64,000 bases of DNA, taken from positions 23,972 to 87,971 of the forward strand of contig CAZJQP010000009.1 in the NCBI GenBank assembly GCA_964548225.1, written 5' to 3'. The first letter of the stretch is position 1. Each line of letters begins with the position of its first letter. This document shows, piece by piece, positions 7,062-16,017 of this stretch. This DNA comes from CALMEH01 sp964548225. Its GTDB lineage: Bacteria; Acidobacteriota; Blastocatellia; Pyrinomonadales; Pyrinomonadaceae. Both the position numbers and the translations under genes were made by a program. The notes under the pieces were generated by a model. That model had not been told where the DNA came from. It was given only the letters and a program-made list of their open reading frames with translations, and made no database searches.

Positions 7062-10000
7062 CTCCGCCGTTAAAACGAGTTCGCTGATTTCGTCATTCAC
7101 CGCTAAAACCCGCGAATTGAAAACAAATCGTTTGTGCTGAACTGAAATAATGTAAGTCCGCCCGACCTCGACATTTTCAAATTTGAAATAACCGAACGCA
7201 TTTGAATTTACGGTGCGCGTTTGCCCGTTGTCGTCCGTCAACAAAATGCTTGCGCGTGAAATCGCCGTGCCGTTTGGGGCAACGATTTTTCCGCTCACCG
7301 AAACTTCCGCCGCTGAAGGTGCAAACGGCGGGAAAAATTCCGAAGTGTTTCCGGCGGCATCGGTTGTCGTTGCCGTAACTCGGTCGCTTGTCCCAAATCC
7401 CATTGCCGCCGCGTTGCCTAAATTTATGGTTTTTACGCCCGGCACAAGCGGATTGTAATCAACAACGGTGTAATAATCGGCGTTCAGAAACAGTTCGCCT
7501 TCGCCCGAATTGTCGGATTTGAAAAATTCGATTCGCAAACCGTTTGTGCCGTAATTGGAATTGACAGGCGCGGAATCAACTTTATAAGAAACGATTAAAT
7601 CGCCGTTGCCGTTGATTGACTGATTCGTAATTTCAGGATAATTTTGCAGATTGTTCGCGCCCGTGTCGGCATCGAGCGGATCGTTCGGCGTGTGTCCGAG
7701 TTCGCCGATGTCAATGCCCAAACCGGCGTTGCCGTAAATCGAGTTCGGGTCAACAAGATTGCCCTGTCCGGCGGTCGGGTGAACGTGAACGCCCGCGCCG
7801 CCGTTGCCGTTTATCGTGTTCCCGGTGTTTTCGCCCGCGCCGCCGACTTCGTTGATATTCGCGCCGTCCCGAATCAAAACGCCGTGCGACGAGTTTGATT
7901 CGATAAGATTGTTGATAATTTTATTGAGTTCGGCGGACGAGCCTTCGATTAAAACGCCATTTTGTTGGTTCAGTTTGATGACGTTTCTCAAAAAAGTTTG
8001 CGTGTCGCCGATGGTCGTGCGTTTTGCGCCGTTGATTTTGATGCCGACTCCGTTGCCCAAACCACTCGCGCCGTTTTCGTCTGTGCCGATAATCGAATTG
8101 GTAATTTTGTTAAGTTGGGATGCCAGACCTTCAATGAGAACGCCAGCCTCGTTATTGCCGGAAATCACATTTTTTATCGGTTCTGCGCCTCCGACAACCC
8201 CGCCGGAAACATTTCTCAACAAAACACCGATTTCATTAGGCTTTCTAACGGTTGCGCCGAAAATTCTGAAAGTCCCGATGCGATTGCCGTGAATCTGAAC
8301 GCTTGGAGTTTCGCCGACGTTGTTTTGCAGATTACCGCCACCGACATTGCTGACGGCAATACCGCTTCCCGTGTTGCCGCAGATGTTATTGTTGCCGATC
8401 AGCGTCTGCGGTGCGCCGTCAATATTGATGCCATCGGGATTGTTTCCGATTGCCAAACCTTCGCGGGTTACGCCGATGTAATTGTAGTCAATGCGATTTC
8501 CGGTGGCGTTTGCGCCTGTTACGGCAATTCCGGCGATTCCGTTGCCGACGACGACATTGCCGGAACCCGAAGTCGGCGAGTCGTTGTTTCCGATGATGTT
8601 GTCAGGCGAATTGAAAACGACAATTCCGCTTCGCTGATTCGGAATTGCGGCATCGTGCGCGGCGTTGCTTCCGACGTAGTTGCCGAGAACGCGATTTGCG
8701 CTTGGAACATCGGTTGTTTGGTCAAAGTCTTCGGTATTGGCGGTGAAAATATAAATTCCTCTGCCGTTTGTTCCGTTGCCGTCGCCGTTGCCGGAAACGA
8801 GATTGCCGGTGGTAAGGTTTCCGCCGATCAGATTATTGACCGCGCCGCCCGTCAGTTCGATTCCGCTTCGGTTGTTGCCGATTGCTGCCGTTCCATCCGC
8901 GTTTGTGCCGATTTTATTGCCCCAAAGCTCATTGTTACGCGCACTCATTTCGCCGGTGGAACTCGGTGTGCGGCTGATGCGAACGCCCGTTCCGTTACCC
9001 GAAATGACATTTTGGTTGACAGTATTTCCATAACCTGCGACAAAAACTCCGTAATCCGTGTTGCCGTTGTCCGCTGAACCGTCTTGGGTTAAGCCGATAA
9101 AATTGTTGAAAACCGTATTGCTGTGCGACCGTGAAAAAATATGTATTCCGCTTCGACCGTTTCCTGAGATGATGTTTCGATTTCCGATGATATTTTGGCT
9201 GGTGTTGTCGGTTAAAATAATTCCGCCGTTTCTGTTTCCGAAACTAAGATTGCCCGTTAAATCCGTGCCGATCAGGTTTTCTTCGATTTGATTGTTGGTT
9301 TCCTCAGGGTCTTCTGCGCCACGTTGGACGAGAATGCCGACATCGTTGTTAGAAATAATGTTGCCTTTGACTTTGGTTTGATAACCGTAAAGCCGTAAGC
9401 CGTTTTCAGCATTGCCGAGCGCGTTTTGTTCGCCATTGGTTGCGGCGGTTACGCCAACGTAATTTTTGAAAATCTTATTGGAATACGAGAAGGTTTCAAC
9501 GTAAATTCCGTTTTGCCCGTTGCCCGAAATAATATTCGGGGCAGTTGCGTTATAATCGCCGATTTGGTTTTCATCGCCTTTGATGTAAATGCCTTGCAAG
9601 GCGTTCGGGATTGCCGTGTCTGCATTTTGATTTGTGCCGATTTTGTTTTCGGTGATGAGGGTTTGACTGGAATTATTCAGATGAATTCCGCTTCCTTCAT
9701 TACCCGAAATCACATTGTTTTTGATTTTTGTTCCGTTGGCAAAGGTTGCCAGAATGCCGTGTTCGCCGTTGCCCAAATCGTCGGTTCCGTCCGTGCCGAT
9801 GAAATTGCCGATCACGAAATTATTGCCGCCTTCGACCAAAACGCCCGAATGCAAATTGCCCGAAATGTAGTTTCCGGCAAATCCGCCGCCCGTTTGGTTG
9901 CCGATAAACTGCCCGACTCCGGCGACTCTCACGCCGTAATAGTTCGGCGCAACGAAATTGCCGTATTGGATGCCGATGTAATTGTTGAGAACATAATTTT

Positions 10001-13000
10001 GCGAAAAAGCGGTATCGGCAATTAAAACGCCCGCCGCGCCGGTCGAATTATGCCCGACAATAATATTTCCTTCCTGCTCATTATTTCCGCCGATCACATT
10101 ACCGTTTGCCTGATTTTCAATCACCACGCCGTTTGCTCCGTTTCCGAAGACATTCGAATCGCCGCGCCCGATAAAATTGGCGAAAACCCGATTGTTTCGC
10201 GCACCGTTGCGAAGAACGACTCCGTTAAAATTGTTTCCCGCAATGAAGTTTCGCGCAGTTATGTCGCCGCCGATTTTGTTTTCGTTCGAGCCGTCAATCA
10301 CGATGCCTGTATCATTCGGGATCGCCGAACCGCCGCTCGAATCGAGTCCGATTTGATTATTTTGAATCGTATTTCCCGAACCGCCGATAATCTGAATGCC
10401 CGTCAAATTGTTTGAAATGACATTGCCCGAACCGTTTGCGGCAAGACCGATTTCGTGAAACTGTCCGCTGGAAATTTCGATGCCGACTTGCATACGGTTT
10501 GACGGTGCGGTCGTGCCGTCGGCATTTACGCCAACATAACAATTCCGAATCTTGTTCCGCAGACCGCCGCCAAAGCGAATGCCTTTTTCAAATCCGACAA
10601 TGGTCAAACCTTCAATCGTCGAATTGGTTGCCGCCAGATGCAGACCGACTGCACCGACGGTTTGATTGCCGTCAATTTTGATTAAATGTCCGCCGCCGAA
10701 GTCATTTTGGCTTGAACCGTAGATTCGCACGCTGTCCGTTATTTGCGGCAGATATGATTGCGGAATAATAGTTTGCACGCCCGCGCCCGGAATGGCAAAT
10801 TCGATGACGTTCACACCATTTCGGGCGTTTGCTTCTTGAATCGCCGCTCGCAGAGAGCATTGCGGTCCCGGCGTATCGCCGTCGCTGTCGCAAAAACCGT
10901 CGCGTGTATTCTCAGGATTATCGCCGTCAAGGTCTGCGCCGTCGGTCGTCACATTAACAACAATCGGCGAAATACAAGTAACGCCGAGTTCTTCAATCGC
11001 TTCTTCGACCGTTCTGCCGTTCAGCGAAAAACACACGCCCGCCGCACACGAAAATTCCGAAGTATTGCCGTTTTCATCCGTTGCGGTCGCCGTGATTTTA
11101 TAACTTGACGGAACGGGTTCGGCTGAATCAAAAATGAACGAAACATTGCCGTTCGAGCCTGTCGTAACCGTGGTCGAGCCGATGCGACTCGTGCCTTCGC
11201 CGTAATTTGTTGGGTCGGCGTTCGGACTCGCATAAAAATCGAGCGTAAAAGTTTCACGCGGCGAACTTCGCAAAACGCCCTGAACCGTAACCGTGCCGTC
11301 GCCGTTGATAATCGGCGTGAATAAATCGGGATAATTCTGCAAACCGTTCGCGCCCAAATCTGCGTCCTGACAATCGTTTGGCGTTACGCCGTCGGCTTCG
11401 CCAAACGCGCCGGAAAAATTCAAATCAATGCCCAAACCGAGATTGTCGTGAATCGAATTGTTCCGAATTGTTACGCCGTATGAGTCCGGTTCAACGGCAA
11501 CTCCGGCGAAATTTCGTCCGTTCGTGCCGTTGTAGGCGATCTGGTTGGCTTCCTGGTCAGTTCCGCCGATTTGCACGCCGTTACCTGACAGAATTCCGTG
11601 CCCTTGATTTCCGAGCGGTTGCAGCGAACTGTTCAGACCGACCAGATTGTTGGCGATTTTAATGAAACCGCCAAAGGCGTTTGCGACAAATCCGTTCGCA
11701 ACAATGCCGTTTCCGTCGCCGTATTGCCCGCCGCTGCTTTTGTTTCCCGAAATTATGTTGCGTCCCTCGAACGCAGCAGAACCGATATAAACCTCTTCGC
11801 CAAACTGAGCGGAAGCGATGACTCCGTTGTTGCCGTTAAGTCCCGGAACGGGCTGAAGCGAAAAATTGCCGCTCACATCAGTCCCGACGCGATTTCCCAA
11901 AATGTTGAAAGAACCGGCAAAACCGGGAAAAATGGCGTTCAATCCGACCCCGATATTGCCCCGTCTGTTGCCTGAAACCACATTGCCGAGCGGGAGATTC
12001 GGCAAATCGCCGCCGATAAAAGTCGTGCCGAACCAACTCGTCGAAAAGATCCCGCCGACATCGTTCGGAATTGCCGCGTTGCCGGATTGATTCGTGCCGA
12101 CGAAATTATTGAAAATTCCGACCGCACCGTAGCCTCTTGTCACCAAACCCGTTCCGAAAGCGAAACCGACATCCTGACTGCCCGAAATGACGTTGCAAAA
12201 ACCCGTGCAATCACCGTTCGGCGTAGTTCCGCCCGGTGAGCCGACAACTGAATAGGTGATTGAGTTTCCGACAGCGACCACGCCCGTATAGGTAAAGAAA
12301 CCGCTCGGAACATTTCGTCCGTCGTTGCTGATGCCGATGTTTCCGGTGATGTCTGTGCCGACATTATTGCCCGTGATCTGGCAAAAACCGCCTTCGTCGG
12401 GAATCTGCTGAAGGTCGCTGTAGATTCCGCAATTAATTCCGCCTTGCCCGTTGTCGGAAACGATGTTGCGCCCTTCCGCCGTAATCGAACCGATATTCGT
12501 CTGCACATATGGATTGGTTGCAATACCCGTCCGGCAATTTCCCAAACCGAAAGTTCCCGCCGGATTCGTGCCGATGCGGTTGCCCCTGAGATTATTGTTT
12601 AATGAAAGCTGTTCGCCCGTGTCGAGATTAAAGATCGCGGAAATGATAATTCCGCGCCCGTCGCATTGATTATTTACAATGTCATAAATTTCATTATTGC
12701 CGGAAACCGTGTTGCCTTGCCCCGCCCCGTCGCCGCCAAATTGGTTGTTCGCGCCCGTGAGAAAAAGTCCGTTTGAATTTCCGAGCTTGCCCGTGCCGAG
12801 CGAATTCAGCCCGATGATGTTGCCGTGAAACAGGTTATTATTTCCGGCTGTCACGGCGATTCCGACACCGCGAAGTTGCTCATTACCGTTGCCGGAAATG
12901 AGATTATCGCTGATTTGATTGTCGTCCGCGTCGAAAATATTCAAACCCGCGCCGCCGTTTCCTTTGTCGAGACTGCCCGTTTTGTCCGTGCCAAGATAAT

Positions 13001-15125
13001 TGACGGCGATAAAATTATTGCCGTTGTTCGGGAACAGCACGGTGCTTTCAATCGTGATGCCGTTGCCGCCGAACGAGCTGCCCGTGTCGGGATCGTAAAG
13101 GCTCGAAAATTCATTGACCGCCAAACCGAGAATCGCCGCGTTGCTCGTTCGGATTTTCAAACCGTCAACGCCTTGCCCGCTCAGATTCGTTCCCGAAATT
13201 TCAATAAGCGGCTGAAGATTTCCATTAACCGGACCCGAAATCGTTACGCCTTCACGAATTACGGGCAGTTCCGATTCGGGCGCGATAGTCGCCGAACCGA
13301 TGCTGAAAAAAATCGAATCCACGCCCGGCGTTTGATTCGCCAAAATTATCGCATTCCGCAAACTGCACAAATTCGCGCCCTGACAATCGCCCGTTTCGTT
13401 GTCGGAAGTTACGACAAAAGTATTCATCGGCGCGGTCATCACAATGCTTGGAACAGGCGAATTTTCGCGCAAAACAACCAAATCCGACAAAGCATCCGTG
13501 TTCAGACGTATCGGCAAAACCGATTTCACGCCGCTTTCGACTTCTAAATTTGTGATTTCGGTTTTTGGATTTTGGTCTTCGGTCTTCGTTTGTGAAATGA
13601 GTCGAATTTGATTCGCTGTTGAATCAACCAGCAAAATGTCGTCCAAATTACTGTTTGAAACATTTACCTTGAGCATTTTGTTCGGCACGTTTGAACTTGC
13701 CGCGCTTACTAAAGACGAATCCGCAACAAGCATTTCGATTGACCAATTTGCCAATGTCGAAGGCTTGCCCGCGATGCTTCGCAGATAACCTTGTTTGGCT
13801 CTTTCCTTGTATTCGGCTTTTTTCGGCAATGCGTCGGCAAGCAGTTTTTCGCGCTCTTCTTTCGTCATCCGCTTATATTTTTCTGCCGTTTCCGCTTGTT
13901 TCTTTTGCAAGAGTTCGCCGAACTTACCATCGCTGATTTCGTTTGCATCAATCAAACTCTTTCCGCCGTTTTCGGCTTGTTGCGTGTTAATGCTTGGTTC
14001 GGTCAAAATTGCCAGATTGCGAACTTCGGCATCGGTCGGCAGAAACAAATTTCGACTTGCCCGCGTTAGCATTTCGGGATTGAGCTTGTTGTTTGAAGGC
14101 TTTTCGGCGCGATTTGGTTCAAGCCGATAAACATTTCCGTCCGCGCCCAAAATCGCCAGAGTTTCACCGCGTTTGTTGCCGAATCTGCCGACCGTCATCG
14201 CCGAAATTTCAAACGGCATCTGTCTTGTTGCAATAAACGCCTTCGGTCTTTGAATTCCCAATTGCGGAATCAAATCCCACGGATAAGCCTGTCCACGTCC
14301 GTAAATAATCGTCAGAATATTGCCGCTTGCAATGGCAATATCGGCATAAAAATCCTCGTCCAAATTGCCGATAGCAATTTCGGTTGCAGGTTGGTTTAAT
14401 TTGTAAATTTCCGGCTTGTGCTTAAACGCGCTTTCGGGATGTTCAAACACCCCGAGAAATGCGCCTTTTGAATTTGAAAAAGCTACCGTCAAATCCATCT
14501 GTCCGTCGCGTCGTCCGATTTCTCCTGCTTCGATTGCCGTTAGATTTCCATCAATTTTCACGGCTTGTGGCAGAGAAAAATCCCCTCGCCCGTCGCCCGA
14601 CAAAAACGCCAGAAAATTTGCGTTCTTTTGCGCCGCTAAAATGTCAGTATGTCCGTCGGCATTAAAATCTCCGGCAAAAAGAAAATCCGCTGAAACATTC
14701 AAAGCAAACGATTTATCAGTTAAAACAAAAGTCTCGTTTGAATTGCTTTTGACTGTCGTAACATCATTACGCCGCGCCAAATCATTACCTTTGTAGAACC
14801 TCAAATTTCCTGCGACATCCGCCGTAACAATGTCCTCAATCCCGTCCGAGTCAAAATCAGCGGCAACGAGATTTTTCGACTGTCCGCCGTTTGCTTGCGG
14901 CTGAGAAATCAAATCCGTGCCGTCCGAGAAATTAACAAACGGATTGCCGCGCCCTTTCGCTTTGACGGTAATCGGTTTTTCGTTCTGTTTCGCGTTTTCG
15001 TTTTCCGATTGCAATTTCCCAACTGTCTGCCATGCAAACAAAACACTGCCGACAATCATAAAAACAGTAATCAAACTAACGACACAACGGGAGATTTGCA
15101 GATTCATTTTAAGTTTTTTCATCAC
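7056..15125 (-). CDS. giant exported parallel beta-helix protein with FG-GAP and CSLREA modules
   Basis: 2689 residues. Residues 14-36 form a signal/membrane segment. Residues about 60-380 carry FG-GAP/VCBS-like blades (DFDSDGIEDIV, DFNADGHTDIL). A charged helical stretch (KRMTKEEREKLLADALPKKA) follows near 420. CSLRNAI near 590 and CSLRAAI near 1410 match the CSLREA signature, and each opens a long right-handed beta-helix of repeats like NVISGNG..GI.I....N.IG. Ig-like segments follow each helix, and the last 80 residues are a carboxypeptidase-regulatory-like beta domain. It is probably a secreted or cell-surface protein for adhesion or polysaccharide contact; no catalytic site was found. Residues about 511-523 (KTEDQNPKTE) are encoded by a word repeat that also occurs in other genes. 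Confidence 0.9.
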   Translation of the reverse strand: MMKKLKMNLQISRCVVSLITVFMIVGSVLFAWQTVGKLQSENENAKQNEKPITVKAKGRGNPFVNFSDGTDLISQPQANGGQSKNLVAADFDSDGIEDIVTADVAGNLRFYKGNDLARRNDVTTVKSNSNETFVLTDKSFALNVSADFLFAGDFNADGHTDILAAQKNANFLAFLSGDGRGDFSLPQAVKIDGNLTAIEAGEIGRRDGQMDLTVAFSNSKGAFLGVFEHPESAFKHKPEIYKLNQPATEIAIGNLDEDFYADIAIASGNILTIIYGRGQAYPWDLIPQLGIQRPKAFIATRQMPFEISAMTVGRFGNKRGETLAILGADGNVYRLEPNRAEKPSNNKLNPEMLTRASRNLFLPTDAEVRNLAILTEPSINTQQAENGGKSLIDANEISDGKFGELLQKKQAETAEKYKRMTKEEREKLLADALPKKAEYKERAKQGYLRSIAGKPSTLANWSIEMLVADSSLVSAASSNVPNKMLKVNVSNSNLDDILLVDSTANQIRLISQTKTEDQNPKTEITNLEVESGVKSVLPIRLNTDALSDLVVLRENSPVPSIVMTAPMNTFVVTSDNETGDCQGANLCSLRNAIILANQTPGVDSIFFSIGSATIAPESELPVIREGVTISGPVNGNLQPLIEISGTNLSGQGVDGLKIRTSNAAILGLAVNEFSSLYDPDTGSSFGGNGITIESTVLFPNNGNNFIAVNYLGTDKTGSLDKGNGGAGLNIFDADDNQISDNLISGNGNEQLRGVGIAVTAGNNNLFHGNIIGLNSLGTGKLGNSNGLFLTGANNQFGGDGAGQGNTVSGNNEIYDIVNNQCDGRGIIISAIFNLDTGEQLSLNNNLRGNRIGTNPAGTFGLGNCRTGIATNPYVQTNIGSITAEGRNIVSDNGQGGINCGIYSDLQQIPDEGGFCQITGNNVGTDITGNIGISNDGRNVPSGFFTYTGVVAVGNSITYSVVGSPGGTTPNGDCTGFCNVISGSQDVGFAFGTGLVTRGYGAVGIFNNFVGTNQSGNAAIPNDVGGIFSTSWFGTTFIGGDLPNLPLGNVVSGNRRGNIGVGLNAIFPGFAGSFNILGNRVGTDVSGNFSLQPVPGLNGNNGVIASAQFGEEVYIGSAAFEGRNIISGNKSSGGQYGDGNGIVANGFVANAFGGFIKIANNLVGLNSSLQPLGNQGHGILSGNGVQIGGTDQEANQIAYNGTNGRNFAGVAVEPDSYGVTIRNNSIHDNLGLGIDLNFSGAFGEADGVTPNDCQDADLGANGLQNYPDLFTPIINGDGTVTVQGVLRSSPRETFTLDFYASPNADPTNYGEGTSRIGSTTVTTGSNGNVSFIFDSAEPVPSSYKITATATDENGNTSEFSCAAGVCFSLNGRTVEEAIEELGVTCISPIVVNVTTDGADLDGDNPENTRDGFCDSDGDTPGPQCSLRAAIQEANARNGVNVIEFAIPGAGVQTIIPQSYLPQITDSVRIYGSSQNDFGGGHLIKIDGNQTVGAVGLHLAATNSTIEGLTIVGFEKGIRFGGGLRNKIRNCYVGVNADGTTAPSNRMQVGIEISSGQFHEIGLAANGSGNVISNNLTGIQIIGGSGNTIQNNQIGLDSSGGSAIPNDTGIVIDGSNENKIGGDITARNFIAGNNFNGVVLRNGARNNRVFANFIGRGDSNVFGNGANGVVIENQANGNVIGGNNEQEGNIIVGHNSTGAAGVLIADTAFSQNYVLNNYIGIQYGNFVAPNYYGVRVAGVGQFIGNQTGGGFAGNYISGNLHSGVLVEGGNNFVIGNFIGTDGTDDLGNGEHGILATFANGTKIKNNVISGNEGSGIHLNNSSQTLITENKIGTNQNADTAIPNALQGIYIKGDENQIGDYNATAPNIISGNGQNGIYVETFSYSNKIFKNYVGVTAATNGEQNALGNAENGLRLYGYQTKVKGNIISNNDVGILVQRGAEDPEETNNQIEENLIGTDLTGNLSFGNRNGGIILTDNTSQNIIGNRNIISGNGRSGIHIFSRSHSNTVFNNFIGLTQDGSADNGNTDYGVFVAGYGNTVNQNVISGNGTGVRISRTPSSTGEMSARNNELWGNKIGTNADGTAAIGNNRSGIELTGGAVNNLIGGNLTTGNLVSGNGDGNGTNGRGIYIFTANTEDFDQTTDVPSANRVLGNYVGSNAAHDAAIPNQRSGIVVFNSPDNIIGNNDSPTSGSGNVVVGNGIAGIAVTGANATGNRIDYNYIGVTREGLAIGNNPDGINIDGAPQTLIGNNNICGNTGSGIAVSNVGGGNLQNNVGETPSVQIHGNRIGTFRIFGATVRKPNEIGVLLRNVSGGVVGGAEPIKNVISGNNEAGVLIEGLASQLNKITNSIIGTDENGASGLGNGVGIKINGAKRTTIGDTQTFLRNVIKLNQQNGVLIEGSSAELNKIINNLIESNSSHGVLIRDGANINEVGGAGENTGNTINGNGGAGVHVHPTAGQGNLVDPNSIYGNAGLGIDIGELGHTPNDPLDADTGANNLQNYPEITNQSINGNGDLIVSYKVDSAPVNSNYGTNGLRIEFFKSDNSGEGELFLNADYYTVVDYNPLVPGVKTINLGNAAAMGFGTSDRVTATTTDAAGNTSEFFPPFAPSAAEVSVSGKIVAPNGTAISRASILLTDDNGQTRTVNSNAFGYFKFENVEVGRTYIISVQHKRFVFNSRVLAVNDEISELVLTAEQ
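13556..13592. repeat. in-frame GGTCTTCG word repeat inside the beta-helix giant
   Basis: GGTTTTTGGATTTTGGTCTT followed by a second GGTCTTCG word, read on the minus strand as KTEDQNPKTE. The same words encode KTEDQKTKTE in the aldehyde dehydrogenase and EDQRPKTKDQ in the ABC-F ATPase. Confidence 0.7.
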
Positions 15126-15208
15126 GATTCACTCCAACAAATTTTTCTTTTCGTCCTACAAGGCGGAAATTTTTGACAAATCGGCTCAAAAAAAATCTTT
15201 ATTTTTTG

Positions 15209-15228
15209 CCGATTAGTCGTATAATCGG
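15209..15228. promoter_or_regulatory. dyad over a -10 box before the sigma/kinase module
   Basis: CCGATTA (15209-15215) and TAATCGG (15222-15228) form a perfect 7-bp dyad spaced by 6 bp. A TATAAT lies across the right half (15220-15225). An A-rich tract is upstream, but no good -35 box at 17 bp. It may be an operator or promoter for the 15315 operon. Confidence 0.4.
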
Positions 15229-15309
15229 TTCAGAGTATCGCATTGCGGCGATTAGTTTTCGCTGCATTTCGCTGGCGAGAACTTCACGGCTGAAGCCGTA
15301 ACTCTGAAC
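15229..15309. repeat. REP-like element copy 1 (TTCAGAGT ends)
   Basis: It starts TTCAGAGT and ends ACTTCACGGCTGAAGCCGTA followed by ACTCTGAAC. The right half matches 18520-18548 (ACTTCACATCTGAAGGCGTA then ACTCTGAAA), so the two copies bracket the first sigma/kinase pair. Confidence 0.65.
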
Positions 15310-15314
15310 TTTTT

Positions 15315-15875
15315 ATGGCTGATTCGTCCGATGTAACAATTTTGCTCAACCGCATCAATAATGGCGACGGTAAAGCTCCTGAAGAGCTTTTGCCGCACGT
15401 TTATGACGAACTGCGGAAATTGGCGCACAGCTATTTGCAAAACGAGCGGAGCAACCACACTTTGCAGGCGACTGCGTTGGTTCACGAAGCGTATATTCGG
15501 CTGGTTGATTGGGAAAATGTGAGTTGGCAAAATCGGGCGCATTTTTTTGCGGTTGCCGCCCAAGTGATGCGGAAAATATTGGTTGACCACGCCCGCGAAA
15601 AACGAGCGCAAAAACGCGACGGTGGACAGAAATTATCTTTGGATGAAGCCGTCAGTTTGCCGAATCAAAAAAGCCGTGAAATTGATTTAATTGCGTTGGA
15701 TGAAGCATTGGAAAAGTTGGATAATTTCGATAAAACACAAGCAAAAATAGTCGAACTCAGATTTTTCGGTGGTTTGACGATTGAGGAAACGGCGCACGCT
15801 TTAGACATTTCTCCCGCCACTGTCAAACGCGAATGGACGGTGGCGCGGACGTGGCTTTTTCGAGAAATAAAATAG
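15315..15875 (+). CDS. ECF-type RNA polymerase sigma factor (first module)
   Basis: 186 residues with region 2 (LLPHVYDELRKLAHSYL, then TALVHEAYIRLVD, then NRAHFFAVAAQVMRKILVDH) and region 4 (IVELRFFGGLTIEETAHAL, then ATVKREWTVARTWL). This is the ECF subfamily common in Acidobacteria and Planctomycetes that is encoded next to Ser/Thr kinases. It should direct RNA polymerase to promoters controlled by the kinase at 16018, which probably phosphorylates it or a partner. No anti-sigma gene is present. The paralogue at 19431 shares most of the same motifs. Confidence 0.92.
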   Translation: MADSSDVTILLNRINNGDGKAPEELLPHVYDELRKLAHSYLQNERSNHTLQATALVHEAYIRLVDWENVSWQNRAHFFAVAAQVMRKILVDHAREKRAQKRDGGQKLSLDEAVSLPNQKSREIDLIALDEALEKLDNFDKTQAKIVELRFFGGLTIEETAHALDISPATVKREWTVARTWLFREIK

Positions 15876-15879
15876 TTTA

Positions 15880-16010
15880 GAGTCCACGCTTTAGCGTGCC
15901 GCAAATGCGAACGAAGTGAGGCGTTTGCGCGTCTCCGGCTAATTTGAACTGTTATCGAAGAAGAAAACCGCGTTGCTTCGCTCGCGGTTTGCCGCCTAAA
16001 GGTGGGACTC
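15880..16010. repeat. hairpin cluster between sigma factor and kinase
   Basis: The outer ends AGTCCACGCTTTAG (15881-15894) and CTAAAGGTGGGACT (15996-16009) are near-complementary. Inside are two smaller hairpins, GCAAATGCG..AGGCGTTTGC and AACCGCG..CGCGGTT. It fills nearly all of the 142-bp gap and ends 8 bp before the kinase start, so it could affect expression of the kinase relative to its sigma factor. Confidence 0.65.
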
Positions 16011-16017
16011 AAAACCA

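Noticed and set aside
7962..9077. 371-codon open frame on the plus strand (also 9426-10025, 12825-13547 and others)
   Set aside because: It is antisense to the beta-helix giant. Long shadows are expected opposite regular Asn/Gly repeats, and there are no ribosome sites or protein-like features.
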